This document shows, in pieces, positions 15,911 through 24,866 of a stretch of DNA of 64,000 bases; positions within the stretch are counted from its first letter, which is position 1, and each line of letters begins with the position of its first letter. The translations under genes were made by a program, and so were the position numbers. The notes below the pieces were generated by a model. The model did no database searches. It saw only the letters and a list, made by a program, of their open reading frames with translations, and had not been told where the DNA came from. This DNA is from JAPOXR01 sp965214695 (GTDB taxonomy: Bacteria; Pseudomonadota; Alphaproteobacteria; Rhodobacterales; Rhodobacteraceae): the NCBI GenBank assembly GCA_965214695.1, contig OZ243967.1:1798001-1862000 (forward strand), read 5' to 3'.

Positions 15911-17764
15911 ATGGACAGGCAAACGGTGCGTCTGACCATGGCGCAGGCGCTGGTCAGGTATCTCTGCAATCAGTACATCATGGAGGACGGCAACAGGATA
16001 CCGCTGTTTGCCGGCGCGTACGGAATCTTTGGGCATGGCAACGTGACCTGCCTCGGTGAGGCGCTGGCGGCAGCGCAGGACCGATTGCCGACCTGGCGTG
16101 GCCAGAATGAGCAATCGATGGCCCTGGCCGCCATCGCCTTTGCCAAGACCCGGAAGCGCCGCCAGATCATGATCGCCACCAGCTCGATCGGCCCTGGCGC
16201 CACCAACATGGTCACCGCCGCTGGTGTTGCCCATTCCAACCGCCTGCCGGTGCTCATTCTCTCCGGTGATGTCTTCGCCAACCGGCGCCCGGACCCGGTC
16301 CTGCAGCAGGTTGAGCATTTCGGCTCACCCTCGACCTCGGTCAATGACTGTTTCCGCGCCGTCACCCGCTACTGGGACCGCATCACCCATCCGGAACAGA
16401 TCATTTCATCCCTGCCGCAGGCTGTCGCCACCATGCTTGACCCGGCCGATTGCGGCCCGGCCTTCATCGGTCTGTGCCAGGACACGCAGGAGCTGGCATG
16501 GGATTACCCGGCAGCGTTCTTTGCCGAGACCGTCCATGCGGTTCCGCGGCCGCGGCCGGACAGGGACAGCATAAGGGCTGCCATCGACAGGTTGTGCCTG
16601 GCCAACCGGCCGCTGATCATCGCCGGCGGCGGGGTGAAATACTCGCTGGCCGAGTCTGAAATTGCCGGTTTTGCCAAGAAAAGGGGCATTCCGCTCGCCG
16701 AAACCATTGCCGGCAAGGGCATCGTCACCCATACCCATCCGGCGCATGTCGGACCGATCGGCGTCATCGGCTCGTCATCGGCAAATGCATTGGCGGAGAA
16801 GGCCGATGTGGTGCTGGCCATCGGCACCAGGCTGCAGGATTTCACCACCGGCTCCTGGACCGCGTTTGCCGCCGATGCCGAGTTCATCTCGGTCAACGCC
16901 GCCCGCTGGGATGCCCACAAGCACCGGTCGATTGCCGTGGTCGGCGATGCCCGGGAGGCCATCGGCGAAATCGATGCCGGCCTGGATGACTGGACCGCGG
17001 ATTCGGCCTGGATTGCGGAAGGGAAGCGGGAATTCGCCGCCTGGAACGAACTCCTGGACCAGCACCAGCGACCGACCAACGCCCCGGTGCCGACCTATGC
17101 GCAGGTCGTCGGTGCCGTCAACAAATGGGCGGGCGACAGTGACCGGATGGTGACCGCGGCCGGCGGGATTCCGGGCGAGACCTCCAAGGGCTGGCGGGTC
17201 AAGAATCCGCATACCTTCGACTGCGAATTCGGATTTTCCTGCATGGGCTACGAACTGGCCGGCGGCTGGGGCACGGCCATGGCCTGCGACGGCGATGGCT
17301 CCACGCCGATCGTCATGGTCGGCGACGGCTCCTACCTGATGATGAATTCCGACATCTACTCATCGGTGCTGACCGGGCACAAGATGATCGTGGTGGTATG
17401 TGACAATGGTGGATTTGCTGTCATCAACCGGCTGCAGAACTTCAAGGGCGGCGAATCCTTCAACAACTTGATCAGCGATTGCCGGGTCAAGGAGGCATTT
17501 TCAGTCGATTTTGCTGCCCATGCCGCGTCGCAGGGGGCGCTGGCGCGTAGTGTCGAAAGCCTGGCGGATCTGGATGACGCCCTGAACTGGGCGAGGACCA
17601 CCGATCGCACCACGGTGATCTCGATCGTCACCGACGCCTATGCCTGGACCCCGGGCGATGCGTCATGGGATCTCGGCGTTCCCGAAACCAGCGACCGGGC
17701 GGAGGTGCGGGCGGCCCGCGCCGACCAGGAACAGATCCGGGCCCGGCAGCGGATCGGAGTCTGA
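15911..17764 (+). CDS. iolD: 3D-(3,5/4)-trihydroxycyclohexane-1,2-dione hydrolase
   Basis: IolD is the thiamine-diphosphate enzyme that opens the ring of the diketo-inositol intermediate to 5-deoxyglucuronate in myo-inositol catabolism. The 617-residue protein starts MDRQTVRLTMAQALVRYL, as in other IolD proteins. It has GRGQNEQ-type N-terminal sequence (WRGQNEQSMALAA, with the ThDP-activating Glu before it at GHGNVTCLGE) and IGPGATNMVTAAG. The cofactor-binding motif is GDGSYLMMNSDIY, about 28 residues in length overall. An alternative ATG at 15899 would add four residues. iolE follows 2 bp after the stop. Confidence 0.92.
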   Translation: MDRQTVRLTMAQALVRYLCNQYIMEDGNRIPLFAGAYGIFGHGNVTCLGEALAAAQDRLPTWRGQNEQSMALAAIAFAKTRKRRQIMIATSSIGPGATNMVTAAGVAHSNRLPVLILSGDVFANRRPDPVLQQVEHFGSPSTSVNDCFRAVTRYWDRITHPEQIISSLPQAVATMLDPADCGPAFIGLCQDTQELAWDYPAAFFAETVHAVPRPRPDRDSIRAAIDRLCLANRPLIIAGGGVKYSLAESEIAGFAKKRGIPLAETIAGKGIVTHTHPAHVGPIGVIGSSSANALAEKADVVLAIGTRLQDFTTGSWTAFAADAEFISVNAARWDAHKHRSIAVVGDAREAIGEIDAGLDDWTADSAWIAEGKREFAAWNELLDQHQRPTNAPVPTYAQVVGAVNKWAGDSDRMVTAAGGIPGETSKGWRVKNPHTFDCEFGFSCMGYELAGGWGTAMACDGDGSTPIVMVGDGSYLMMNSDIYSSVLTGHKMIVVVCDNGGFAVINRLQNFKGGESFNNLISDCRVKEAFSVDFAAHAASQGALARSVESLADLDDALNWARTTDRTTVISIVTDAYAWTPGDASWDLGVPETSDRAEVRAARADQEQIRARQRIGV

Positions 17765-17766
17765 TC

Positions 17767-18678
17767 ATGGAAGCCAGGATGGGAATTGCCCCGATTGCAT
17801 GGTCGAATGACGATTTGCCGGAGCTTGGTGGCGATACGACGCTCGAGACCTGCCTGTCGGAGGCCAGAGAGGCCGGTTTCTCCGGCATTGAGACCGGGGG
17901 CAAGTTTCCCGCGACCAGCGACGAGCTGGGGCCGATCCTGGAACAACATTCGCTTTGCCTGTGCGGCGGATGGTATTCCGGGACCGTCCTCGAGAATGAC
18001 CTGTCGGCCGAGAAGGACCAGGTTCTCGGCCAGCTTGAACTGTTCCGTGACCTGTCGGCGCCCTGCCTGGTCTATGGCGAGACCGCCAGCACCATCCAGA
18101 ACCAGCGCTCGGTGCCGCTCAACCGCCGGATCAAGCTCGATGACGACCAGGTCAGGAACTATGGCAGGCGGTTGACCGAATTTGCCGAATGGTGTGCCGA
18201 CCGGGGAATGCAGATCAGCTTCCATCACCATATGGGCACCGCTATCGAAACCGAAGATGATCTCGACCGGTTGATGAACTGGACCGGCGAGGCGGTTCAA
18301 CTTCTCTACGATCCGGGACACATGGCCTTTGCCGGCGGAAACGTCGCCCGGGTCATCACCAACCACGGCGCCCGCATCAGCCACTTTCATGCCAAGGATG
18401 TGCGGCGGCAGGTCATCGACTCGCTGGACCGCTCACGGGAGAGCTTCCTCGACGCGGTGCTGAAAGGGGCCTACACGGTTCCGGGCGACGGGTCGCTGGA
18501 TTTCGTCGAACTGGTGCAACTGATGGCGGATACCGGCTACGAGGGCTGGTTCGTCGTCGAGGCCGAGCAGGATCCGGCCAAGGCGCCGCCCCTCGAATAT
18601 GCGCGCATCGGTTTTGATGCGCTGTCCTCGGCCCTCGATGCCGCCGGTTATCGCATAAGGGATGAAAAAAATGAGTAG
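17767..18678 (+). CDS. iolE: myo-Inosose-2 dehydratase
   Basis: IolE dehydrates scyllo-inosose (2-keto-myo-inositol) to the dione used by IolD. The 303-residue TIM-barrel protein has the expected motifs: GIAPIAWSNDDLPELGG at the start, GFSGIETGGKFP, HHHMGTAIET (metal and substrate His residues), YDPGHMAFAG, HFHAKDVR and VPGDGSLDF. The start ATG at 17767 is 2 bp after the iolD stop. The end overlaps the following SDR start. Together with iolD it indicates inositol degradation, although iolB, iolC, iolG and iolA are not in this window. Confidence 0.92.
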   Translation: MEARMGIAPIAWSNDDLPELGGDTTLETCLSEAREAGFSGIETGGKFPATSDELGPILEQHSLCLCGGWYSGTVLENDLSAEKDQVLGQLELFRDLSAPCLVYGETASTIQNQRSVPLNRRIKLDDDQVRNYGRRLTEFAEWCADRGMQISFHHHMGTAIETEDDLDRLMNWTGEAVQLLYDPGHMAFAGGNVARVITNHGARISHFHAKDVRRQVIDSLDRSRESFLDAVLKGAYTVPGDGSLDFVELVQLMADTGYEGWFVVEAEQDPAKAPPLEYARIGFDALSSALDAAGYRIRDEKNE

Positions 18679-19492
18679 AATTGACGGCAAATTCGCGGTC
18701 GTGACTGGCAGCACGCAGGGACTCGGGCTGGAAATCGCCCGTCACTTTGCCAGGAGTGGCGCCGCCGGCATCGTGACCTGTGGACGGGGCACCGACAAGG
18801 GGAAGCTGGCGGCCGAGGAGATTGCCCGAGAGACCGGGATCCAGACCAAATTCGTGACCGCGGATCTGTCCAGTGTCGATGATTGCCGCTCGGTCATCGC
18901 CGCACTCGTGGGCGAGTTCGGCCGGATCGACATCCTGGTCAATGCCGCCGCCAAGACCGACCGCGGCACGCTGGTGGACACCTCGCAGGAATTGTTTGAT
19001 TCGATGTTTGCCATCAATGTCCGCGGGCCATTCTTCCTGATGCAGGAAGCGGTCAAGGCCATGATCAGCAGCAATGTCCAGGGCTCGATCGTCAATATCG
19101 GCTCAATGTCCGCCTATTCGGGCCAACCCTTCATCACCGCCTATTGCGCATCGAAAGGGGCGTTGGCGACCTTGACCAGGAATGCGGCCTTTGCCCTGCT
19201 TCACAACCGCATCCGGGTCAACCAGCTCAATATCGGCTGGATGAACTCCGAGGGCGAGGATGCAATCCAGCGAAAATACCACGGCGCCGGGGATGACTGG
19301 CTGGACAAGGCCGGGGGTGAACAACCTTACGGACGCCTGGTCGAACCGGCCGAGGTGGCAAGGGCGGCGGCATTCCTGGCGTCGGAAGAATCGGGCCTGA
19401 TGTCGGGCGCGGTGATCAATTTCGACCAGTCGGTATGGGGGTCGTTCGAGACCGGGGCACCGTTGCCGACAGGCCCGATGGCCATCGACTGA
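18671..19492 (+). CDS. SDR family oxidoreductase in the inositol cluster
   Basis: A 273-residue classical SDR with cofactor motif TGSTQGLG (about 13-20), NAAAKTDRG, the catalytic Ser in NIGSMSAYSG and the active-site YCASK. The sequence ends in a substrate-loop region (MSGAVINFDQSVWGSFE). The ATG at 18671, preceded by AAGG with good spacing, is preferred over ATG 18662; the gene overlaps iolE by 8 bp. Its position makes a polyol or inositol-related alcohol the likely substrate. It could substitute for the Gfo/Idh-type inositol dehydrogenase that is missing nearby, but that is inference. Confidence 0.85.
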   Translation: MSRIDGKFAVVTGSTQGLGLEIARHFARSGAAGIVTCGRGTDKGKLAAEEIARETGIQTKFVTADLSSVDDCRSVIAALVGEFGRIDILVNAAAKTDRGTLVDTSQELFDSMFAINVRGPFFLMQEAVKAMISSNVQGSIVNIGSMSAYSGQPFITAYCASKGALATLTRNAAFALLHNRIRVNQLNIGWMNSEGEDAIQRKYHGAGDDWLDKAGGEQPYGRLVEPAEVARAAAFLASEESGLMSGAVINFDQSVWGSFETGAPLPTGPMAID

Positions 19493-19610
19493 CCACCGTC
19501 ATCCGGGCCGGCAATCCGGCCCTTCACGGCCCAACCGCCTCCGGCTGGCGATTTGCGGGTCATCAACCCGCTGGCAGGGCACCCCGCCACCCCCATGGAC
19601 CATCCGTGAC

Positions 19611-20525
19611 ATGGAATACTGGATACCGGTGACCATCGCCGCCGCCTTCTTCCAGAATTTGCGCTTCATGCTGCAGAAGCATCTGAAGGACTCCCGGCTG
19701 TCGACCTCGGGGGCGAGCTTCACCCGGTTCCTCTACGGCGCGCCGATCGCGGCGGCGCTGGTTGCCGTCCTGCATCTCGGGCTTGGCTGGCCTTTGCCCC
19801 GGGCCGGTCCGGGATTTGCCCTCTACGTCGTCATAGGGGGGATGGCGCAGATCCTGGCAACCAATTGCGTGGTAGCCCTGTTTGCCGAGCGAAACTTTGC
19901 CATCGGCATCGGCTTCAAGAAGACCGAGACCATCCAGACCGCCATGCTGTCGCTGCTGATCCTCGGCGAAGCCATCTCGGTGCATGGCCTTGCCGCCATC
20001 ATGCTCGGCGTTGCCGGTGTGTTGCTGATGTCCAATTCATCGACGCGCAAGGGAGGCGTCGCCGGCGAGGCCGGCCGGCACTGGTTCCTCAACCGGGCGA
20101 CCGGCTATGGCATCGGCGCCGGTTTCCTGTTCGGCGTATCGGCGGTCTGCTACCGCGGGGCCACCTTGGCGCTCGATGGCAGCAACGCCTTCTTCACCGC
20201 CGCGGTGACCCTGGCGCTGGTCACCGCCATCCAGGTCGTCGCCATGCTGTTCTACCTGCATTTTCGCGAGCGCGACCAGATCATCAAGGTTCTGCAATCA
20301 TGGCGGGTGTCGGGGCTGGTCGGCGTGACCGGCATTCTTGGCAGTCTCGGATGGTTTACCGCCTTCGCCCTGCAGAACGCCGCCTATGTCAAGGCGCTGG
20401 GGCAGATCGAACTCCTGTTCACCTTCATCGGCTCGTACCTGGTCTTCGGCGAGCGCAGCACCGCACGGGAAATCCTCGGTATCCTGCTCGTCGTCGCCAG
20501 CATCATCCTGCTGGTCCTGCTCTGA
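19611..20525 (+). CDS. DMT-superfamily (EamA-like) transporter
   Basis: An integral inner-membrane protein of 304 residues with about ten hydrophobic segments, the size and repeat architecture of EamA/DMT transporters. Recognisable features are the two inverted halves, each ending in a glycine-rich helix (LAAIMLGVAGVLLMS and ILGILLVVASIILLVLL), and ALGQIELLFTFIGSYLVFGE before the last helix, a typical second-half motif. Substrate class cannot be inferred from sequence; members export or import amino acids, sugars and nucleosides. It is downstream of the inositol genes in the same direction after about 120 bp. Confidence 0.85.
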   Translation: MEYWIPVTIAAAFFQNLRFMLQKHLKDSRLSTSGASFTRFLYGAPIAAALVAVLHLGLGWPLPRAGPGFALYVVIGGMAQILATNCVVALFAERNFAIGIGFKKTETIQTAMLSLLILGEAISVHGLAAIMLGVAGVLLMSNSSTRKGGVAGEAGRHWFLNRATGYGIGAGFLFGVSAVCYRGATLALDGSNAFFTAAVTLALVTAIQVVAMLFYLHFRERDQIIKVLQSWRVSGLVGVTGILGSLGWFTAFALQNAAYVKALGQIELLFTFIGSYLVFGERSTAREILGILLVVASIILLVLL

Positions 20526-20540
20526 CCGGCCTGCAGGGGC

Positions 20541-21647
20541 CTATGGGGCCTCGCTTGCCATGTAGTCGGATTTGGCCAGCCATTCCGGATTGATCTCCAC
20601 CCCCCACCCCGGCGCATCGCTGATGGAGACCTGGCCATCCGTCACATGGTAGGGGTCGTGGGTGAACAGCCCCTGCTGCCAGGGATAATAGTCTGGCCCT
20701 TCGATCGACAGCTCCAGATAGGCACCGGCATTGGGCAGTGCCTTGAGGAAATGCATGGTAAACAGGGTGACCATCGAGAGGTTGGCGGCGTGAGGCGTGA
20801 CTGGGAGGTTGGCCCGCTCGGCCATGCGGGCCACCCGCAGGGCGCGACCGATGCCGCCGACATAGAGGATGTCCGGCTGCACGATATCGACCGCACGCAT
20901 GTCGATCATGCGGCGCCAGGTGGCCAGGTCGCAATCCTGTTCACCGCCGGTCACGTCGATGTCGAGCGCCGCGGTCACCGATTTTGTCTGTTCAAGCTCC
21001 CAATAGGGGCACGGCTCCTCGAAATGGCAATAGCCGTGATCCTCGAGCTGCCGACCGATCTCGATCGCCCGCTCCGGCGAGTAGCAGGAATTGGCATCGA
21101 TCAGCAATGCGACACCGTCTCCCAGCTCGCGGCGCATCAGCGGGATGATCTCCTCGGTCCTGCCGGTCCATTCATCGGCGCCTCGCCCGACCTCGGCCCC
21201 GGCCCGGACCTTGAAAGCATCAAACCCGTCCCGGTCGCGCAGCCGCATCAGCCGGTCCGCCTCCGCCTGCGGCGTGATGTCCCGCTTCATCGACGAGGCA
21301 TAGGCGCGAAGCCGGCCGGGCGTCCCGCCGAGAAGTTCGACCACCGGCTTGCTTGCCTGCCGGCCCCGTGCATCCCAGATGGCGGTATCGACCCCGGCCA
21401 TGGCCCGGCGAAGATAGGAGCCGGGGAATTTGTGCTCCCTCTCGGTGACGAGGTCGAAGAGGTCATCGAGGCCTTCCCCGATATCCTGCCCCAGCATCCA
21501 CGGTGCCACCTGCCGGTGCAGCACCCGTGCGGTGATGTCGGAATTGTAGGTCGAGACCTGGCCCCACCCCTCGATGCCGCAATCGAAGGTCGCCCTGACG
21601 AAACCGACATGCTCATTGGCAAAGCTCTCAAGCTTGACGAGCTTCAT
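20541..21647 (-). CDS. Enolase-superfamily (mandelate racemase/muconate-lactonizing) enzyme
   Basis: A 368-residue acid-sugar dehydratase or racemase of the mandelate racemase group. The Mg-binding acids are seen in LIDANSCYS, HFEEPCPYWE and TGGEQDCD, and the general base His in TPHAANLSM; AFKVRAGAE occupies the second-strand Lys position. These features match sugar-acid dehydratases, for example the rhamnonate/galactarate-like groups, but the exact substrate cannot be fixed. It is convergent with the transporter gene (15 bp apart). A perfect 20-bp palindrome lies about 135 bp upstream of its start and may be its operator. The HpcH/HpaI aldolase at 14.9 kb could act on its product. Confidence 0.87.
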   Translation of the reverse strand: MKLVKLESFANEHVGFVRATFDCGIEGWGQVSTYNSDITARVLHRQVAPWMLGQDIGEGLDDLFDLVTEREHKFPGSYLRRAMAGVDTAIWDARGRQASKPVVELLGGTPGRLRAYASSMKRDITPQAEADRLMRLRDRDGFDAFKVRAGAEVGRGADEWTGRTEEIIPLMRRELGDGVALLIDANSCYSPERAIEIGRQLEDHGYCHFEEPCPYWELEQTKSVTAALDIDVTGGEQDCDLATWRRMIDMRAVDIVQPDILYVGGIGRALRVARMAERANLPVTPHAANLSMVTLFTMHFLKALPNAGAYLELSIEGPDYYPWQQGLFTHDPYHVTDGQVSISDAPGWGVEINPEWLAKSDYMASEAP

Positions 21648-22343
21648 TCCTCACCTCCCGGGCCGGATGCCCCTCGCCGGTCATCAATGCCAGCCCATCA
21701 CCGCCCCCCATGGTCAGGCTTCGGCAAACCGGCACCCCTGCCAATACGGCAGGCGGCGGACGGATGGAAGGCGCCCAGGCCGGTTGCCTGATCAGGCAAC
21801 CAAGATCGATTGCAGCCATTTGCAGGGCAACCGGAAGCGATGATCGACATCTGGCTGGCGACGCCTGGCCCGCACGGCATGGGCTGACGTCGAGGATTAT
21901 CCCGGGGAGGTGGCCGAGATGTAGCACGAACTCCTGTTCTTCAAGTTCCTGGCGCCGTTGATCGGCAGGAAACCCGACCGGATACCCCGACATTGCAAAC
22001 GTGACTCGGTCCGGGAGAGTCCATCATCCTGATTGTCGCTCGATTCCGGCCGTGATTGTCGCCCCAAATTGGTCGGGACATTCCCCCGCTGTCCTGCCTC
22101 TGGGCATGACGGACATAAAACGAACCCGAACTGTTGATCGGAGACCTGTGTGCGGCCCAGTCCAAGGCCCAGGAAATCTCTAGTCGTTGAGGCGGCCTCA
22201 CGACCACGGCAAATTAGGTTGGGGATCTTGATCTGCGGCAGGATCGAGACGTCCGCTTGTCCACCACCGGGAGATTTTCTCACGCTTCTCCGGCGACCAC
22301 TCGACCACGTCGTCGCGTGGGGCGTGCTTCCTTCCATGCGGTG
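21648..22343. other. Intergenic region with one palindrome, otherwise no recognised gene
   Basis: About 700 bp between the enolase-superfamily gene and the DUF2971-like gene. It includes the palindrome at 21782-21801. A 146-codon minus-strand frame (21897-22337) and smaller frames show no domain, no credible ribosome site and no start-proximal homology. Mobile-element debris is possible, since accessory DNA begins here, but nothing specific can be shown. Confidence 0.5.
21782..21801. promoter_or_regulatory. 20-bp perfect palindrome, candidate operator
   Basis: GGTTGCCTGA is followed immediately by its reverse complement TCAGGCAACC. It lies 135 bp upstream of the enolase-superfamily gene, which reads leftward from 21647. 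There is no T-run, so a terminator is unlikely. A GntR- or LacI-type regulator of sugar-acid catabolism would be a natural binder; no regulator gene is adjacent. Confidence 0.55.
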
Positions 22344-23282
22344 ATGAAGAAACCGGGCATGGCGACGGTCTATTGCGAATTTCCGTTGCAGGTCAGCGGC
22401 CGATGCGAGATTCTACGCATTCTAGATCAGTGTGTGAGGCCCAAAAGATTGACCTACAAATTCGGAGAGCCGTTCATTGGAGTTGCGTTAGGCAAACAAC
22501 CTTTGTTTTCCGGTAGCGACTCCGATTGGGATGATCGTTGGAAGCCCTCGATACCCGAAGCGAACACCGTGCTTTGGCGGTACATGAGCTTCGCAAGATT
22601 TTGTTCATTACTGGAACGACGAGAATTGTTTTTCTCCTTGGTCGGAGACATGGAGGACAAATATGAGGGTTTCATCAACCCTCCACTACCACCTGATCGA
22701 GGAAACCCTCTGCACCACCCGGAGCAACTGGCCTGTGACCTTCTGAACAAGATCGCGCGCACCGCCTTGATATGTTGCTGGACACGCTCTGACTACGAAT
22801 CCACCCTGATGTGGAAGACTTATGCCGGCGAAGAAGGAGTGGCCATCCGTACTACTCTTGGGGATTTGCAGAAATCCGTTCTCTCCCTCGGTAAACTGCC
22901 AGTTGTATTTGGTCAGGTTGAGTACGTTGACCACGTTCGGCAGGAAGTACCAAGATTCAATTGGGCCCCTCTCTTCCACAAGAGGGTCGAGTACCGCGCT
23001 GAGGAAGAAGTTCGCGCGCTCCTGCCGGGTCCTTGTTTGAAACACGGTAATTTGACTCCAGAAGAAATGATGGACATTCGGCTTGACCCGGATGTCGAAA
23101 AACAGCGGGGCCGATACATTCCCGTTGATTTGAGTATCTTGGTAACAAGAATTGTGATTTCGCCATACGCCAAACCGTGGTTCACAGAAATCGTGAAGTC
23201 CGCGGTTCGGCAGTCATCATTTGACATCGACGTATGCAATTCGTCGATCAATGCCGGGCGAGGACCCTCTGGATTACTTTAG
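22344..23282 (+). CDS. DUF2971-like protein
   Basis: A 312-residue cytoplasmic protein resembling the uncharacterised DUF2971 family. The signature regions are LWRYMSFARFCSLLERRELFFS (about 76-97), DMEDKYEGF, CCWTRSDYESTLMWKTYAG (about 147-165, family pattern C-x-S/T-x-n-W-x-x-Y) and GVAIRTTLGDLQ. The function of the family is unknown; members are often found near defence or mobile genes. Base composition is more AT-rich than the flanks and a weak ribosome site precedes ATG 22344, with ATG 22359 as an alternative. It starts the second accessory patch of the window. Confidence 0.72.
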   Translation: MKKPGMATVYCEFPLQVSGRCEILRILDQCVRPKRLTYKFGEPFIGVALGKQPLFSGSDSDWDDRWKPSIPEANTVLWRYMSFARFCSLLERRELFFSLVGDMEDKYEGFINPPLPPDRGNPLHHPEQLACDLLNKIARTALICCWTRSDYESTLMWKTYAGEEGVAIRTTLGDLQKSVLSLGKLPVVFGQVEYVDHVRQEVPRFNWAPLFHKRVEYRAEEEVRALLPGPCLKHGNLTPEEMMDIRLDPDVEKQRGRYIPVDLSILVTRIVISPYAKPWFTEIVKSAVRQSSFDIDVCNSSINAGRGPSGLL

Positions 23283-23450
23283 CAAGATCTGGCCCGATTA
23301 AATCGTCTGGGGGGGTTCACGGAGCTGAACTTCCCCTCATGAATAGGTCCACCGTTAAGGTGAGTAATCAAAGGACTGGACATACCCCAAAGAATGAGCC
23401 CCGTCGTCGCTCACACCCACACATCAACAGTACCGATCCGCCATCCGCCA

Positions 23451-23480
23451 TTGACATTTGCTTCGATTGCTTCATTTATT
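23451..23480 (+). promoter_or_regulatory. Candidate promoter of the HTH/PIN pair
   Basis: A consensus -35 box TTGACA (23451-23456) is followed after 18 bp by TTTATT (23475-23480), in an AT-rich stretch 50 bp upstream of the antitoxin start. The antitoxin itself has AAGGAGG at 23519-23525. Only sequence similarity to sigma-70 promoters supports this. Confidence 0.5.
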
Positions 23481-23530
23481 GCATACAGATATCTTGACTC
23501 CATGTGGTCAAGCCTTCCAAGGAGGCCTGC

Positions 23531-23995
23531 ATGAACACGTTGGCTCATCGGCAGCTCCCACCTACCCCTCGGGACGCTGCGATCGCACGAAGCACTCACC
23601 GGGCTCTGTCCCCCTATGGCGGGATGGACCGGCCCTTGAAGCTGCGCGTCAGAGACGGCGAAAAGAAACAACCTATCGATCTCCCGGCCGGCGCGGTCGA
23701 CCTGCTCATGCATGTCCTGGAAGCCATGGCCGCGGGCCAGGGTATGACACTGATTCCGGAAAGCGCCGAACTCACCACGGTTCAGGCGGCCGACCTATTG
23801 AACGTCTCCCGCCCATTCCTCATCAAGCTCCTCGACCAGAAGGCCATCCCGCATCGGAAGGTCGGCAAGCACCGCCGGATTCGCATGGAGGATGTCATGG
23901 CATACAAGAATGCCATCGACCGGGAACGCGAGCAGGTGCTTGAACATCTCACCGAGGAAGCCCAGGCCCATGACATGGGATATGGCGCCCGGTGA
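23531..23995 (+). CDS. Excisionase-type HTH antitoxin
   Basis: A 154-residue protein with an excisionase/MerR-like helix-turn-helix in its middle: ELTTVQAADLLNVSRPFLIKL, followed by AIPHRKVGKHRRIRMEDVMAYK (about 83-126). The N-terminal 80 residues are a separate module (DLPAGAVDLLMHVLEAMAAGQG). Proteins of this type precede large PIN-domain toxins in many proteobacteria. The ATG at 23531 follows a strong AAGGAGG. The stop overlaps the GTG of the PIN gene (GTGA), giving translational coupling. Its DNA-binding domain would provide autoregulation. Confidence 0.83.
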   Translation: MNTLAHRQLPPTPRDAAIARSTHRALSPYGGMDRPLKLRVRDGEKKQPIDLPAGAVDLLMHVLEAMAAGQGMTLIPESAELTTVQAADLLNVSRPFLIKLLDQKAIPHRKVGKHRRIRMEDVMAYKNAIDREREQVLEHLTEEAQAHDMGYGAR

Positions 23996-24561
23996 CGGGC
24001 ATTACTGCCCTCCTTGACGCCAACATTCTCTATCCCGCACCGATGCGGGATATTTTTCTGCAATTGGCGGTTGACGATCATTTCCGCGCCAAGTGGACCG
24101 CTGACATCCATCGGGAATGGATCAATGCCCTGCTCCGCAACGAACCGCACCGGGATCGAGCAGCCCTGGCGCGCACCCGCGTTCGGATGGATCAGGCGAC
24201 ACGGGATTGCCTGATCACCGGATACGAGACGCTTATCCCTGCACTCGACTTGCCCGACCCCGACGACCGTCATGTTCTCGCCGCCGCGATAGTCGGACGC
24301 TGCGACGTGATCGTCACCTGCAACCTGCGAGACTTTCCAGAGGATGCAGTCGCGCCATACCGGATCGACGTCCTCCACCCCGACAACTTTCTGTCCAATC
24401 ACCTTGACCTGATGCCGGGCCCTTTCTGCGAAGCCGTGCGCAAGATACGGGAGCGATTGGTGGCGCCACCCATCTCAATTCAAGACTATCTCGCCATCCT
24501 TGCCGGGCTGGGACTCGTCGCCACCGCCGCTGAATTGGCTCGGTTTTCGGAGCGGATCTAA
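23992..24561 (+). CDS. PIN-domain toxin (VapC-like, long form)
   Basis: A 189-residue PIN-domain protein starting with GTG at 23992. The active-site acids are in TALLDANILYP (first Asp), HREWINALLRN (Glu), and PDPDDRHVLAAAIVGRCDVIVTCNLRDFPE (Asp pair and the TxNxxDF ending), so nuclease activity is plausible. A C-terminal extension of about 60 residues (GPFCEAVRKIRERL and ILAGLGLVATAAELARF) sets it apart from the 130-140 residue VapC toxins such as the one at 9510-9932. It pairs with the HTH antitoxin upstream. Confidence 0.85.
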   Translation: MTGITALLDANILYPAPMRDIFLQLAVDDHFRAKWTADIHREWINALLRNEPHRDRAALARTRVRMDQATRDCLITGYETLIPALDLPDPDDRHVLAAAIVGRCDVIVTCNLRDFPEDAVAPYRIDVLHPDNFLSNHLDLMPGPFCEAVRKIRERLVAPPISIQDYLAILAGLGLVATAAELARFSERI

Positions 24562-24795
24562 CTGGTCTCCGATCCTCCAAGGCTCCCCAGACCAGCACGG
24601 CATCGTGGTCACGATCCCCGTTCTCCCTGGCATTCACCTCTATCGTAAATTGCCGGCAAGACCCTGCAGCCAACCGGCGGGCGGGACTTGGGCGAACTCG
24701 TAGAACACGGGCCATGCCCTGGTCCTGAAGCTGGCGGCGAGTTTCGCTCCAGCGGCCGTGATATCCGAAAACGGATGCCAGGCCACACCCCGTGC
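24562..24795. other. Intergenic DNA without a recognised gene
   Basis: Together with the operator region that follows, this makes a 305-bp gap between the PIN gene and the Fic gene. Short frames on the minus strand (for example one reading FYEFAQVPPAGWLQG) may be fragments of a lost gene but match nothing I can name. Confidence 0.45.
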
Positions 24796-24866
24796 GAGTT
24801 ATAGAGTTGACCTTTATAGCTCATATATGATCTAAATTTGAGTTATAGAAAGGAATTCTATCGCTC
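24796..24866. promoter_or_regulatory. Tandem operator-like inverted repeats before the Fic gene
   Basis: Two imperfect inverted repeats of exactly 27 bp, at 24796-24822 and 24840-24866, share the half-site GAGyTATArA. The first spans GAGTTATAGA to TTTATAGCTC; the second spans GAGTTATAGAA to TTCTATCGCTC and ends on the base before the Fic ATG, covering its ribosome site (AAGGAA). A -35-like TTGACC (24807-24812) lies in the first repeat and TCTAAA (24831-24836) between the two. A repressor binding both would block transcription and translation of the Fic gene. Confidence 0.65.
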
